Below, in pieces: positions 9,582-17,304 of a stretch of DNA of 64,000 bases; position 1 is the first letter of the stretch, and the number at the start of each line of letters is the position of its first letter. Source of the stretch: Methylorubrum aminovorans (GTDB taxonomy: Bacteria; Pseudomonadota; Alphaproteobacteria; Rhizobiales; Beijerinckiaceae); contig NZ_BPRC01000003.1 of assembly GCF_022179725.1 (NCBI RefSeq), forward strand, positions 186,001-250,000, in the 5' to 3' direction. Below the pieces are notes generated by a model, which was not told the DNA's origin, searched no databases, and saw only the letters and a program-made list of their open reading frames with translations. The position numbers were made by a program, and so were the translations under genes.

Positions 9582-9854
9582 TCAGTCCGCGATGTCGAAC
9601 CCGTCGGGGTCGCCCGTCCGCCGGGCGTGGGCAGTGACCCGGACCTCGGTGGCCCGGGGAGCAGTGCGCTCGGCCAGCGCCCTGGCGCGGCGCTCACCCT
9701 CCTCGTGGGCGGCGCGCCCGAGGGCGACGAGCACGGCGCTTACCACCCGGTCGAAGGCGTCCTCGTTCAACGATTTCATGGCGGACAAGCGGCGGAACAC
9801 CTCGCCGACCTGACGGTCGGGGTCGTGCGATAGGTTGGGGTCGTGCAGGTTCAT
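9582..9854 (-). CDS. Small conserved-looking hypothetical protein (90 aa)
   Basis: ATG at 9854 has GAGG six bases upstream. The product is hydrophilic, mixed-charge and mostly helical in character (RQVGEVFRRLSAMKSLNEDAFDRVV), with an Arg/Ala-rich middle and an acidic end (DGFDIAD). No signal peptide, membrane segment or recognised domain. It precedes the truncated AAA+ gene on the same strand with about 210 nt between them, so it may be a former partner or regulator; this rests on position only. Codon use matches the region. Confidence 0.5.
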   Translation of the reverse strand: MNLHDPNLSHDPDRQVGEVFRRLSAMKSLNEDAFDRVVSAVLVALGRAAHEEGERRARALAERTAPRATEVRVTAHARRTGDPDGFDIAD

Positions 9855-10235
9855 GGCGGCCTCGCGCGCGTGCCGCCGGCCGTAATGCCGGTCAGGCCGC
9901 GCTGAACGCGTGATGGGGAAGCGCGGCGCCGCCCGAGGGCAGCGGTCGTGCGTCCGGTATGAGGCGGCCGGGGAGGTACACGATTCGGCTCCGAATGATG
10001 GGCAACGGCCCAGAAGCGCACGTGAACATAAGGGAAACCACGACGCTGGCGTCAACGCGCCCAGGGTCGATTTCCCAGGTCCATCCGCAGTTTGCCGCAA
10101 ACGACATGTGGATCCCCAGGAAAGGGCCAGGGATTCCGCCGTCCCGCCGGGAAAGCCTGGGCGCCGACTTTGGGCAAGCGCGGGAGCGAGCCGGGGCCGT
10201 GTCCGGGACGCCGATCCAGCGTGACTCCGCCGAAC

Positions 10236-10263
10236 GCGTAACGCAGGACGCTATCCGTTACGC
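10236..10263. promoter_or_regulatory. Inverted repeat GCGTAACG-N12-CGTTACGC in a 550-nt intergenic region
   Basis: Perfect 8-bp arms at 10236-10243 and 10256-10263 are separated by 12 nt. This geometry suits a dimeric repressor site as well as a hairpin, and no T-run follows. The same GTAACG-N12-CGTTAC core recurs at 20108-20131. The remainder of 9855-10406, between the divergent small gene and the GIY-YIG gene, has no coding region I can support. The site lies about 145 nt upstream of the GIY-YIG start. Confidence 0.35.
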
Positions 10264-10406
10264 CCGTTTCGGCTGCCCGGGCAGGTTCCGAGGGACGTTT
10301 CCAGACCGCGGCAATGGCCATGCGTCGACGCCAAGCCAAGCCCGAGGACGAGTCCCAAAACCTGTTGGCTGGGCTATGATCGCCTGGACCAGGGTACGAG
10401 GACGCC

Positions 10407-11144
10407 ATGCCGGTCGAAGTGCACGAGAAATGGGGGTTCGGTATGGCCCCGCCCAAGCCGGCGACGATGGCCGAACGTCGAGCCGCCGCACGGCTTGTCT
10501 TGGACCTTCTACAGGTACGTCTCCCACCTGAGCCCTCTGCCGTGGCGCTCGATGCGGTGAGCACCACGAAGGGAATGTTCACGCGGATCTTCAAGGAGGA
10601 CCAGTGGGACTGGTTCACCGTGATGGGGCAGCTTGGATACCCGTCGCGTGGACTGGCGGAGGCCATCTCGAAGGAGTTGACCTTTCTCAGGTCCGCCATC
10701 CGCGATGCCGACGCGACTGGCTTCCTGACGGCCCTGATCAACTTGCATCGGCTCTCCCTTCGGCAGTGCCTCAAGGTGTTTCTGGGCGAACTTACGATCA
10801 AGGAGGAGCCGGGCGCGGGCTGGCTCTACGTTCTCTCGACGCGCGAATGGCCGGACCTGCTCAAGGTCGGGAAGACCGAGAGGACGCTCCAGGAGCGGGC
10901 TGCGGAGATCAACAGGGCGACCGGCGTGCCCATTCCCTTCGGCGTGAGGCGCTGCTGGCGCGTCATGAACCCTGCGCTCGTCGAACGACGGGCGCACGAG
11001 TGCCTGGCTGACTTCCGGTTGCGTGGCGACCGGGAGTTCTTCCGCATCGGTTTCCACGAGGCCGCCCGTCGGCTCGGCGACATGATAAGGGCCGACGGGC
11101 ACGAGATCAGGACCCTCGGCAACTTGTCCCACCTCGCCGCCTGA
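10407..11144 (+). CDS. T5orf172 (GIY-YIG superfamily) domain protein
   Basis: 245 residues from ATG 10407, which has GAGG five bases upstream; ATG 10443 is an alternative. Residues 1-130 are helical and unrecognised. The C-terminal ~95 residues match the T5orf172 pattern: GWLYVLS, then LLKVGKTERTLQERAAEIN, a Gly-Val-Pro-Ile-Pro-Phe stretch, VERRAHECL and REFFRI. In this family the Tyr, Lys-Val-Gly, Arg, Glu and REFF positions build a GIY-YIG nuclease-like fold common in phages and islands. Here it would be a stand-alone, possibly DNA-cleaving protein. It precedes the radical SAM cassette by about 290 nt on the same strand, so it is perhaps not co-transcribed. Domain call is strong, role open. 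Confidence 0.75.
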   Translation: MPVEVHEKWGFGMAPPKPATMAERRAAARLVLDLLQVRLPPEPSAVALDAVSTTKGMFTRIFKEDQWDWFTVMGQLGYPSRGLAEAISKELTFLRSAIRDADATGFLTALINLHRLSLRQCLKVFLGELTIKEEPGAGWLYVLSTREWPDLLKVGKTERTLQERAAEINRATGVPIPFGVRRCWRVMNPALVERRAHECLADFRLRGDREFFRIGFHEAARRLGDMIRADGHEIRTLGNLSHLAA

Positions 11145-11270
11145 ACCCAGACCGAGTATCCTACGTGTACGGAGCGGGGCCACTTTCCCCGGCGTGTCAA
11201 CGCGTCGCCGGACGGGCGAACGGACCCCAGCAAGGGGGAAGCAAGGCGATCAAGCCGGCTGCTGGCGGAT

Positions 11271-11289
11271 GCCTTCCTTGAGGGAAGGC
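11271..11289. terminator. Possible hairpin downstream of the GIY-YIG gene
   Basis: GCCTTCC (11271-11277) and GGAAGGC (11283-11289) form a perfect 7-bp stem with a 5-nt loop, 127 nt past the GIY-YIG stop. No U-tract follows, so termination is only suggested. Nothing else was recognised in 11145-11436. Confidence 0.25.
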
Positions 11290-11439
11290 GCGAACTTCCG
11301 CGCGTGCCATGCGTCGTCATGGGTGCACGTTGTGGGCGACGTGCATAACCGATAGAGCGACGCCGCCACACGCTTGTCCCATACCTAGCGCCATGCTTGA
11401 CTTAACGTTGGGCGATTCCGGCGGAAGGGCCGTCTCTTG

Positions 11440-12567
11440 ATGCCGACGACGTTCACGGCGGACCCCGAGTTCGCCCATCACTTCCGGCGCCTGCACCAGG
11501 TCTTCATGTACGTGACAGACCGGTGCAACCTGGAATGCGAGCAGTGCATCTATAAGCCGAGCATCTCGCACTTCATCAACGAGGAGATCCCTCTCGACGA
11601 CGCGCTTGGGCTGCTCGCGACCTTCCGCAAGCTCGGCGCCGGCAAGGTGACGTTCCTGGGGGGCGAGCCGACGCTTTACGGCCATAGGCAGGGCGGGCGT
11701 CCGCTGCTCGACCTGATCGAAGGGACACGTGCGCTCGGCTACGAGTACGTGCGGATCGACACGAACGGACAGCGCGTCTCGTCGCTGCTCGAACAGCCGT
11801 CGTTCGCGCGTCTAGACGAAGTCGCGTTCAGCCTCGACGGCTTCTCGGCGCAGACCAACGACCCGCTCCGCGGCAAGGGAACGTTCGTCCGGGCCGTCGA
11901 CGCGATCCGCAAGGCCGTTGGCCTGGGTTACTTCGTGACCGTTACGTGCTGCGTGCAGAAGCTATTCCTGGACCGCGACGAGGCCGGGATGCTCAACCTC
12001 GAACGGATGATCCGGTTCGTGGAGGGGCTCGGCGTCCACCAGGTCAACTTCCACGACCTGTTCAAGGTCGGCATCCCGATGGATACCTGGACGGGGAACT
12101 TCGCGCCCCGCCCGCAGGACTGGGTGCCGGTCTACGAGGAGCTCTCGGCCAAGGCCCGGTCCGGGGCGTTCGGCATCAAGGTCCGGCTGCCCCAATGCTT
12201 CGTGACGAAGGCGGAGTTCGCGCGTGCGCCGGACTACTACGGGTATTGCCCGGTCAAGCTCGGTGAGCGGGTTATGGTCCACCCGAACGGCACGATCCGG
12301 ATCTGCTCGAACCTCATCTGCACGGCCTTTGGGGTGGCGACCTGGGGTGAGGGCAGGATCGGCTGGGAATGGTCGCATGCCAACGAGTTGGCGGGGCACG
12401 ACCTTGACCGGATGACGCCGTGCACCAACCGCAGCCGTCACAAGAAGTACGGCGACCTCGTCCCGGTGTGCTTCTCGTTCAAACCGGGTCAGGACGAGTA
12501 CGTGTGGAACCATAGGCTCGGCTGGGACGCCTCGAAGCCGGGTTTGGCCGAGGCCGCCGCGTCATGA
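11440..12567 (+). CDS. Radical SAM enzyme with SPASM-like C-terminal cysteines
   Basis: 375 residues from ATG 11440, with GGAAGGG upstream; a TTG sits one codon earlier. The radical SAM cluster motif CNLECEQC uses Cys29, Cys33 and Cys36. Next come the GGEPT SAM-binding motif (~74-78), a beta-strand ending in DTNGQ, and SLDG. The C-terminal third has Cys253, 270, 289, 294, 328 and 344 around VHPNGTIRIC, the layout of SPASM/Twitch auxiliary iron-sulfur domains. Such enzymes make a 5'-deoxyadenosyl radical, often to modify peptides or small molecules; the substrate here is unknown. Its TGA overlaps the next gene's ATG (ATGA), implying translational coupling. The motif differs from my recollection of viperins, so I do not call it one. 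Confidence 0.85.
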   Translation: MPTTFTADPEFAHHFRRLHQVFMYVTDRCNLECEQCIYKPSISHFINEEIPLDDALGLLATFRKLGAGKVTFLGGEPTLYGHRQGGRPLLDLIEGTRALGYEYVRIDTNGQRVSSLLEQPSFARLDEVAFSLDGFSAQTNDPLRGKGTFVRAVDAIRKAVGLGYFVTVTCCVQKLFLDRDEAGMLNLERMIRFVEGLGVHQVNFHDLFKVGIPMDTWTGNFAPRPQDWVPVYEELSAKARSGAFGIKVRLPQCFVTKAEFARAPDYYGYCPVKLGERVMVHPNGTIRICSNLICTAFGVATWGEGRIGWEWSHANELAGHDLDRMTPCTNRSRHKKYGDLVPVCFSFKPGQDEYVWNHRLGWDASKPGLAEAAAS

Positions 12568-13427
12568 CGAGGAAGGCGGCCACCGAGAAGGACCTGCTCG
12601 TCGAGACGCTCGTCGAGGCGGGCATCTCTCGCACCGTCGCGCGCAAGGCCGAGATCCTGAGTTGGTCGAAGGACAACCTTCATGACAACGTCCGGGTCCA
12701 CAACGCGACCAATACCCTGCTTCTCGACCTGCTGCGAAAGGACGAGATCGGGAACTGCATCCATGTGACCGGCGGCGCGCGGGCCTTAACCGATCCGTTT
12801 CACCGGCAAATCTGCGAGGCCATGCTGAATGGCGATCGCGGTCCGTTCAAGGTGCTGTACCACGTTCCGGAGGACGTATCGCCGAACGACTGGAGCGTCG
12901 TGAAGTGGAACCTCAACAGATGGGGCGAGACGGGGTTCTCCGACTGGAAGCAGAAACTTCGTACGCTCAGGATGATCGGCAACAAGGCCGTGGATCTGAA
13001 GGCTTACGACGAGCGTCGAAACATTCAATATTCCGTATTCGGAAATAGGTACGTCCAGGTACAAGGCGAGCACAACGACGGGGCCATCGCGAAATATGTT
13101 TGGCTCATACGGTCCGAGAACGTGAACGAAATGCTTTCGGCAAATGCAGAGGGCGACCTTTCGAATTCCACCGACGTCGACGAGAATGCCTTTGCCGAGG
13201 TGGTGTCGAAGATTTTCTCGAATTCGGCTCGTGCCATTCTCAAGAAGGTTTCGTCTTCCAAATCAATAAGCAGAGAAGATCTGCTGTCCAATAAGATCTT
13301 CAGCATGATCGATCCGGACCCGGGCGCCACTCTGAATGCGTTGAGCGTAATCTCTTTCGTGGTTTCGGATGAAAGCGGGAACCTGAAGCTGACAGATGAC
13401 GGCGCCGAATTCTTCAAAGCCACTTGA
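12564..13427 (+). CDS. Unknown protein of the radical SAM cassette, winged-helix-like C-terminus
   Basis: 287 residues; ATG overlaps the radical SAM stop by 4 nt. The N-terminal ~75 residues are helical. Residues ~90-190 look like an alpha/beta domain ending in YSVFGNRYVQVQ...KYVWLI, with alternating hydrophobic strands. I recognise no family. The last ~60 residues (ISREDLL...LKLTDDGAEFF) have the helix-helix-wing pattern of winged-helix domains, so nucleic-acid binding or dimerisation is possible. From about 12960 the DNA drops to roughly half GC, far below the flanks, though the reading frame is continuous. It overlaps the downstream phosphorylase gene by 32 nt. It may be the sensor or substrate partner of the cassette; that is inference from position. 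Confidence 0.65.
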   Translation: MTRKAATEKDLLVETLVEAGISRTVARKAEILSWSKDNLHDNVRVHNATNTLLLDLLRKDEIGNCIHVTGGARALTDPFHRQICEAMLNGDRGPFKVLYHVPEDVSPNDWSVVKWNLNRWGETGFSDWKQKLRTLRMIGNKAVDLKAYDERRNIQYSVFGNRYVQVQGEHNDGAIAKYVWLIRSENVNEMLSANAEGDLSNSTDVDENAFAEVVSKIFSNSARAILKKVSSSKSISREDLLSNKIFSMIDPDPGATLNALSVISFVVSDESGNLKLTDDGAEFFKAT

Positions 13428-14850
13428 AGGCAGCTTGCTCGATGTATGGGAGGAAGCCTGCGCGCAAATGCGGGAAGACTGCGGCTTGCCCGACAACGTG
13501 CTCGAAGGCTGGACGGTCCGGGTCAGGCATTCGAAGCAGGAACCCTTCCTGACCATCGGCCAGGGCTTCAAGGAACTCCTTCGGGCGCGCGGGGCGATCC
13601 TGCGAGATGTTCCCGACCTTGACCACGTGCTTTCGGTCAGCCACCAGCAGGAGAGGCTCGACGCCATCGATTCTTACCTAATGGTCGCGGGGACCACGAA
13701 CGTGTCCGCCGAGGCCATGGAACTCGCCCACGAGCGTTGCTCTAGCGGGGCCTGGTTCAGCGCGCGGACCGTAGTCACGATGCCGAAGGGCCACGGCGAG
13801 GGCTTCATCCGCAAGCGCCTCGCGTTCCACGGCGTCGTGACCGAGCTTTACGAGGATTTCGAAGTCGAGGATGGGACGCTGTGCGTGCGCACTTTGGACC
13901 ACATCATCTCAAGAAAGCGTGAGGCTGAAGTGCTCGCGAAGAAGAAGAACCCCAGGCTGGGCATCCTGACCGCGCTGACGGTCGAGATGGAGGCGTTCAC
14001 CTCATTGCTCAATGACGTCGAGGAGGATGTCACTAGGGTGGACGGGGTTCTGCGAAACTACGTCCATGGGACGCTGCCCGCGCGCAACGGCGGCAAGCAC
14101 GAGATCGTCGTTGTAAGGACCAGCGCTGGGAACGCTGTCTCGGCGGCTCTGGCCGAGAGGTTGTTCGCGGATTTCGGGTTGGACGAGGTAATGATGGTCG
14201 GCATCGCGGGCGGCATCCCGCGGGTTGCGCCGAAGCATGACGACGTAAGGCTGGGGGATATCGTTGTCTCCGGTCGCAAGGGGGTGATCCAGTACGATCA
14301 CGTCAAGGAACGCGTGACCGGGCCGCAGCCGGCCCATCAGCCAATGGCTCCCGTCCGGGCATTCGTCGACTTGGCGGAAACCATCTCCGGCAGCGAGACC
14401 GCGATGGCGGCCTTCAACACCCGCCTCGCGGAGGCCACCCGGGAGGATGGCCCCTACAAGCGGCCGCATGCCCGGACCGACGTCCTGCGCGACGACAGGG
14501 ACCCCGACAATCCCGTGACTATCCGGCGGAAGAAGGATGAGCGGCGGGCACGCCATGCGTCGCTTGCTTTCACGGGTGCCGTGGGAAGCGCAACCAAAGT
14601 GGTCAAAAGCCACGAGGAACGCGAGCGCGTGCGCGAAGACTACGGTGTGATCGCGGTGGAGATGGAGGGCGCGGGCGTCGCCGAAGCGGCGATGTCAAAC
14701 GGCAAGGGCTTCTTCGTCGTAAGAGGAATCTGCGACTACGCCAACGACGGCAAAAACGATGGATGGCACCGATATGCCTCCATGGCTGCTGCCGTCTTTG
14801 CTGTGCATTTGATTGAGAGCATGCCTCTTTCGACAACGAAAACCGTCTAA
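13396..14850 (+). CDS. Nucleoside phosphorylase/nucleosidase-like protein, NLR-associated type, with novel N-terminal domain
   Basis: 484 residues from ATG 13396, overlapping the previous gene by 32 nt; a TTG near 13435 with GAAGG upstream is an alternative start. Residues 1-180 are an unrecognised mixed alpha/beta region. Residues ~185-484 are a PNP/UDP-phosphorylase fold: RLGILTALTVEMEAF at the first strand, GIAGGIP (269-275), VEMEGAG (421-427) for base/ribose contacts and VRGICDYAND with putative catalytic Asp447, then a KND..W..YASMAAA helix. The GICDYA..KN..W..YA pattern is one I associate with phosphorylase domains of fungal NLRs and bacterial conflict proteins. Active-site residues look intact, so nucleoside cleavage is plausible. 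It may be the cassette effector or sensor. Confidence 0.8.
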   Translation: MTAPNSSKPLEGSLLDVWEEACAQMREDCGLPDNVLEGWTVRVRHSKQEPFLTIGQGFKELLRARGAILRDVPDLDHVLSVSHQQERLDAIDSYLMVAGTTNVSAEAMELAHERCSSGAWFSARTVVTMPKGHGEGFIRKRLAFHGVVTELYEDFEVEDGTLCVRTLDHIISRKREAEVLAKKKNPRLGILTALTVEMEAFTSLLNDVEEDVTRVDGVLRNYVHGTLPARNGGKHEIVVVRTSAGNAVSAALAERLFADFGLDEVMMVGIAGGIPRVAPKHDDVRLGDIVVSGRKGVIQYDHVKERVTGPQPAHQPMAPVRAFVDLAETISGSETAMAAFNTRLAEATREDGPYKRPHARTDVLRDDRDPDNPVTIRRKKDERRARHASLAFTGAVGSATKVVKSHEERERVREDYGVIAVEMEGAGVAEAAMSNGKGFFVVRGICDYANDGKNDGWHRYASMAAAVFAVHLIESMPLSTTKTV

Positions 14851-14885
14851 CGATACCCGACTGGGAACACCATGGCGGGCGGGTC

Positions 14886-15737
14886 GTGCGCATAACCACC
14901 TGGAACGTGAACGGCTTGCGGGCGACCGTCCGCAACGACTTTGAGGCCTGGCTGCGCCGGGCCGCGAACGACGTCGTCTGCCTCCAGGAAGTGAAAGTGC
15001 AGGAGGACCTGCTCACCACCAACTGGTTCGAGGGCTACGTCGCCTTCTGGAACTCGGCCGAGCGGGGCGGCTACAGCGGCGTCGCGACCTTGGTCCGCGA
15101 GGGTCTGAAGGTGCACGGCGTGGCGCGGGGCATCGGCCATTCCTCCGACGTCGAGGGCCGGGTCCTGACCGTAGACTTCGAGACGTTCAGCCTCGTCAAC
15201 GTCTACGCGCCTCACAGCCACCGCGAGCTGACGCGGGTCGCCGAGAAGGTCTCGTTCCTCGAAGCGCTCGACGCTTTCATCGCCGAGAAACGGGCGGCCG
15301 GCCGGCCGCTTGTCCTGGTCGGCGACTTCAACGTCGCCCATACCGAGATCGACCTGGCGAACCCGGCCCCTAACCGCGGCAACGCCGGGTTCCTGCCCGA
15401 GGAGCGCTCCTGGGTCGACCGGCTGCTGGCGTCGGGGTTCGTCGACGCCTTCAGGCAGTTCGAGCCCGGCGGCGGCCACTACACGTGGTGGAGCATGCGC
15501 TCGACCGTACGGGAGCGGAACATCGGCTGGCGGCTCGACTACGTCTTCGTCGAGGAGACGCTGCGAGGGGACCTCGTCGCCTGCCGCCACCTGCCTGACA
15601 GGACCGGTTCCGACCACTGCCCGGTCGAGGTCGAATTGAACGTCCTAGAGCCGGCGGACGAGGCGGATGGCATCCCGGGGCAACCGACGCCCTACCACCT
15701 CACCGGCCGATCCGCCGGGGCCGGCCTCGCCGTCTGA
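14886..15737 (+). CDS. xthA: Exonuclease III-family AP endonuclease/exonuclease
   Basis: GTG at 14886 opens directly on the family start (ITTWNVNGLRA). Other EEP-fold motifs: LQEVK with metal-binding Glu, VNVYAPH, VGDFNVAH, a RLDYVFV segment and the terminal SDHCPV His. All the expected metal and catalytic positions are visible. The enzyme cleaves abasic sites and degrades one strand of duplex DNA. It starts 36 nt after the phosphorylase gene on the same strand and may share its transcript. As core genomes normally carry another xthA, this is probably an accessory copy. The C-terminal ~30 residues, Pro/Gly-rich, extend past the usual end. Confidence 0.85.
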   Translation: MRITTWNVNGLRATVRNDFEAWLRRAANDVVCLQEVKVQEDLLTTNWFEGYVAFWNSAERGGYSGVATLVREGLKVHGVARGIGHSSDVEGRVLTVDFETFSLVNVYAPHSHRELTRVAEKVSFLEALDAFIAEKRAAGRPLVLVGDFNVAHTEIDLANPAPNRGNAGFLPEERSWVDRLLASGFVDAFRQFEPGGGHYTWWSMRSTVRERNIGWRLDYVFVEETLRGDLVACRHLPDRTGSDHCPVEVELNVLEPADEADGIPGQPTPYHLTGRSAGAGLAV

Positions 15738-15792
15738 CGATCGGGCCGGCGCATCGGCCGTTAGACCGCCGCGACGCGATGAGGCGCGCCAC

Positions 15793-17304
15793 TCACATGT
15801 AGAACCGATACCGCGGGTCGGGCACCTGACCCTCCGCGACGTGCTTGAGGATCTCGCCGACCTGCCGGGCCGCCCGCATCGTGATGGGCAGCGCCCCGTC
15901 GAACTGAGTGTTATTCCAGTTCATCTTGGTCAGCGCCATAGTCTCCTTCAGGAGCATGTCCCAGTCGGAGCGGTCGCGCCGGTGCGCCCTCATCATGAGG
16001 GGGTTCGGGACGTAGAGCCCGGGATAGGTCGCGAAGAAGTCCACGCTTCCGCGCGTGTAGAGGAGCGCCGCCTCCCGGTCGAGCCGCATCGCCGTGCCGC
16101 GCAGCGGCGGGTAATCGCCGTCCCGCACGAGGCGCACGGGCGAACGCCGGGGTAACCAGATCAGGTCGACTTGGTCGATGCCGAGTTCGTCGATGGCGGC
16201 CTCAAAGCCGGCGGTCTCCTCCCGATGGAAAGGGGAGCTCTTGTGGACGACCAGGCGCGCCGGGTAGGTGCCCCATTCGCGCTTGTAGGTTGTCAGCGAG
16301 TTCTTGGTCAGCGCGTAGGCGTCCTCCTCGGCGAGATAGGGGTGGCGGTCGGTCTTGTCGCGCAGCGCCCGGCCGCCCTTGAGGATCAGGCCTTCGCCGC
16401 GCTCGTCGAAGAGCTGCGCCGAGCTCGTCCGCAGGGTCGTGCGTCCGAGGTCCTCGAAGAAGCTGATCCCGAGGAAGGTGGCGGAGAACTCGTCGCGTTC
16501 GCGCACCATGCGCCAGGGCGTGCCGCCCGCCTTATAGTAGAGCGCGCAGAACAGGTTCCAGGCCCGCGTGGCCTCGTCCTGGACCCTGCGCGTCGAGAGT
16601 TTCGCCAGCTTGCGCCGGATCACCGCACGCTCGTCGTAGGTGGACGGCCAGACGATCTGGATCGGCACCTTGTAGGCCAGCGTGGCGGCCTTCAGGGCTC
16701 CCCGGAAATCCTCGTAGAGGCGGGCGTTCCGCTCGTCCTCGCCGTCCTGGTCCTCGCCCTCTTCCGACGCCTCCTCCGTCGGTGAGCGCTCCGATTCCTC
16801 TGGCGTCCGAAGGTTCTTCACCCGTTCGATCAGCTCGACTGGCAAGGCGCAGACGACGACCTGGGGCGGACGGTCGAGCTCCGACAGGTCGCGGATCTCC
16901 CCCTCGAAGAGCTCGACGGCCATCCGGATGGCGAGGTCGTCGCGTTCCTCGCCGTTGACCTTGGAGAGGCTGGCCGGCCGCAGGACGCGCTGGTGGTGAC
17001 CGTCGATCTCGAACCAGCAGCGGAAGGGCCCGTTGATGCCGCTGCCCGGAAAGGCGGGGAAGAGGTTGGGCTGCCGGCTCGGCTTGGCGGGGATCTCACC
17101 CTCGCACCGTGCGAACCATTCCCGGAACCCGTCGACGGTCTCGGAGGACCCAATCACCCCGACGCGGACGGTCCGCGTCGCCTGCATGGAGAAGTCGACC
17201 GGGCCATGATCGATCAGGCCGAAGCGTACGTCCGGGTGGCGTGCGCCGCCGCCGAACTCCAGCAAGGGCTCGTGGACGTGCTGGAGCCTAAAGGTCGAGT
17301 TCAC
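15793..17304 (-). CDS. Short prokaryotic Argonaute (MID-PIWI)
   Basis: 503 residues, the usual size for a short pAgo without N and PAZ domains. GTG at 17304 has AGGCAGG just upstream and overlaps the nuclease-APAZ gene by 17 nt. The MID-like half has VGVIGSSETV and, after a very acidic linker (~165-190), ALKAATLAYKVPIQIVWPST. The PIWI-like half has VVHKSSPFHREE and MTKMNWNNTQFDG, and ends in RYRFYM with the hydrophobic C-terminus typical of Argonautes. I see no convincing DEDX slicer tetrad, as expected for short pAgos, which bind guide and target but leave killing to a partner. With the neighbour it matches the SPARDA type: invader recognition triggers indiscriminate nucleic-acid degradation. 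Confidence 0.88.
   Translation of the reverse strand: MNSTFRLQHVHEPLLEFGGGARHPDVRFGLIDHGPVDFSMQATRTVRVGVIGSSETVDGFREWFARCEGEIPAKPSRQPNLFPAFPGSGINGPFRCWFEIDGHHQRVLRPASLSKVNGEERDDLAIRMAVELFEGEIRDLSELDRPPQVVVCALPVELIERVKNLRTPEESERSPTEEASEEGEDQDGEDERNARLYEDFRGALKAATLAYKVPIQIVWPSTYDERAVIRRKLAKLSTRRVQDEATRAWNLFCALYYKAGGTPWRMVRERDEFSATFLGISFFEDLGRTTLRTSSAQLFDERGEGLILKGGRALRDKTDRHPYLAEEDAYALTKNSLTTYKREWGTYPARLVVHKSSPFHREETAGFEAAIDELGIDQVDLIWLPRRSPVRLVRDGDYPPLRGTAMRLDREAALLYTRGSVDFFATYPGLYVPNPLMMRAHRRDRSDWDMLLKETMALTKMNWNNTQFDGALPITMRAARQVGEILKHVAEGQVPDPRYRFYM

Noticed and set aside
11440-12567. Radical SAM protein as a prokaryotic viperin
   Set aside because: The cluster motif context (CNLECEQC) and the C-terminal SPASM-like cysteines differ from what I recall of viperins, and no nucleotide kinase gene is beside it.
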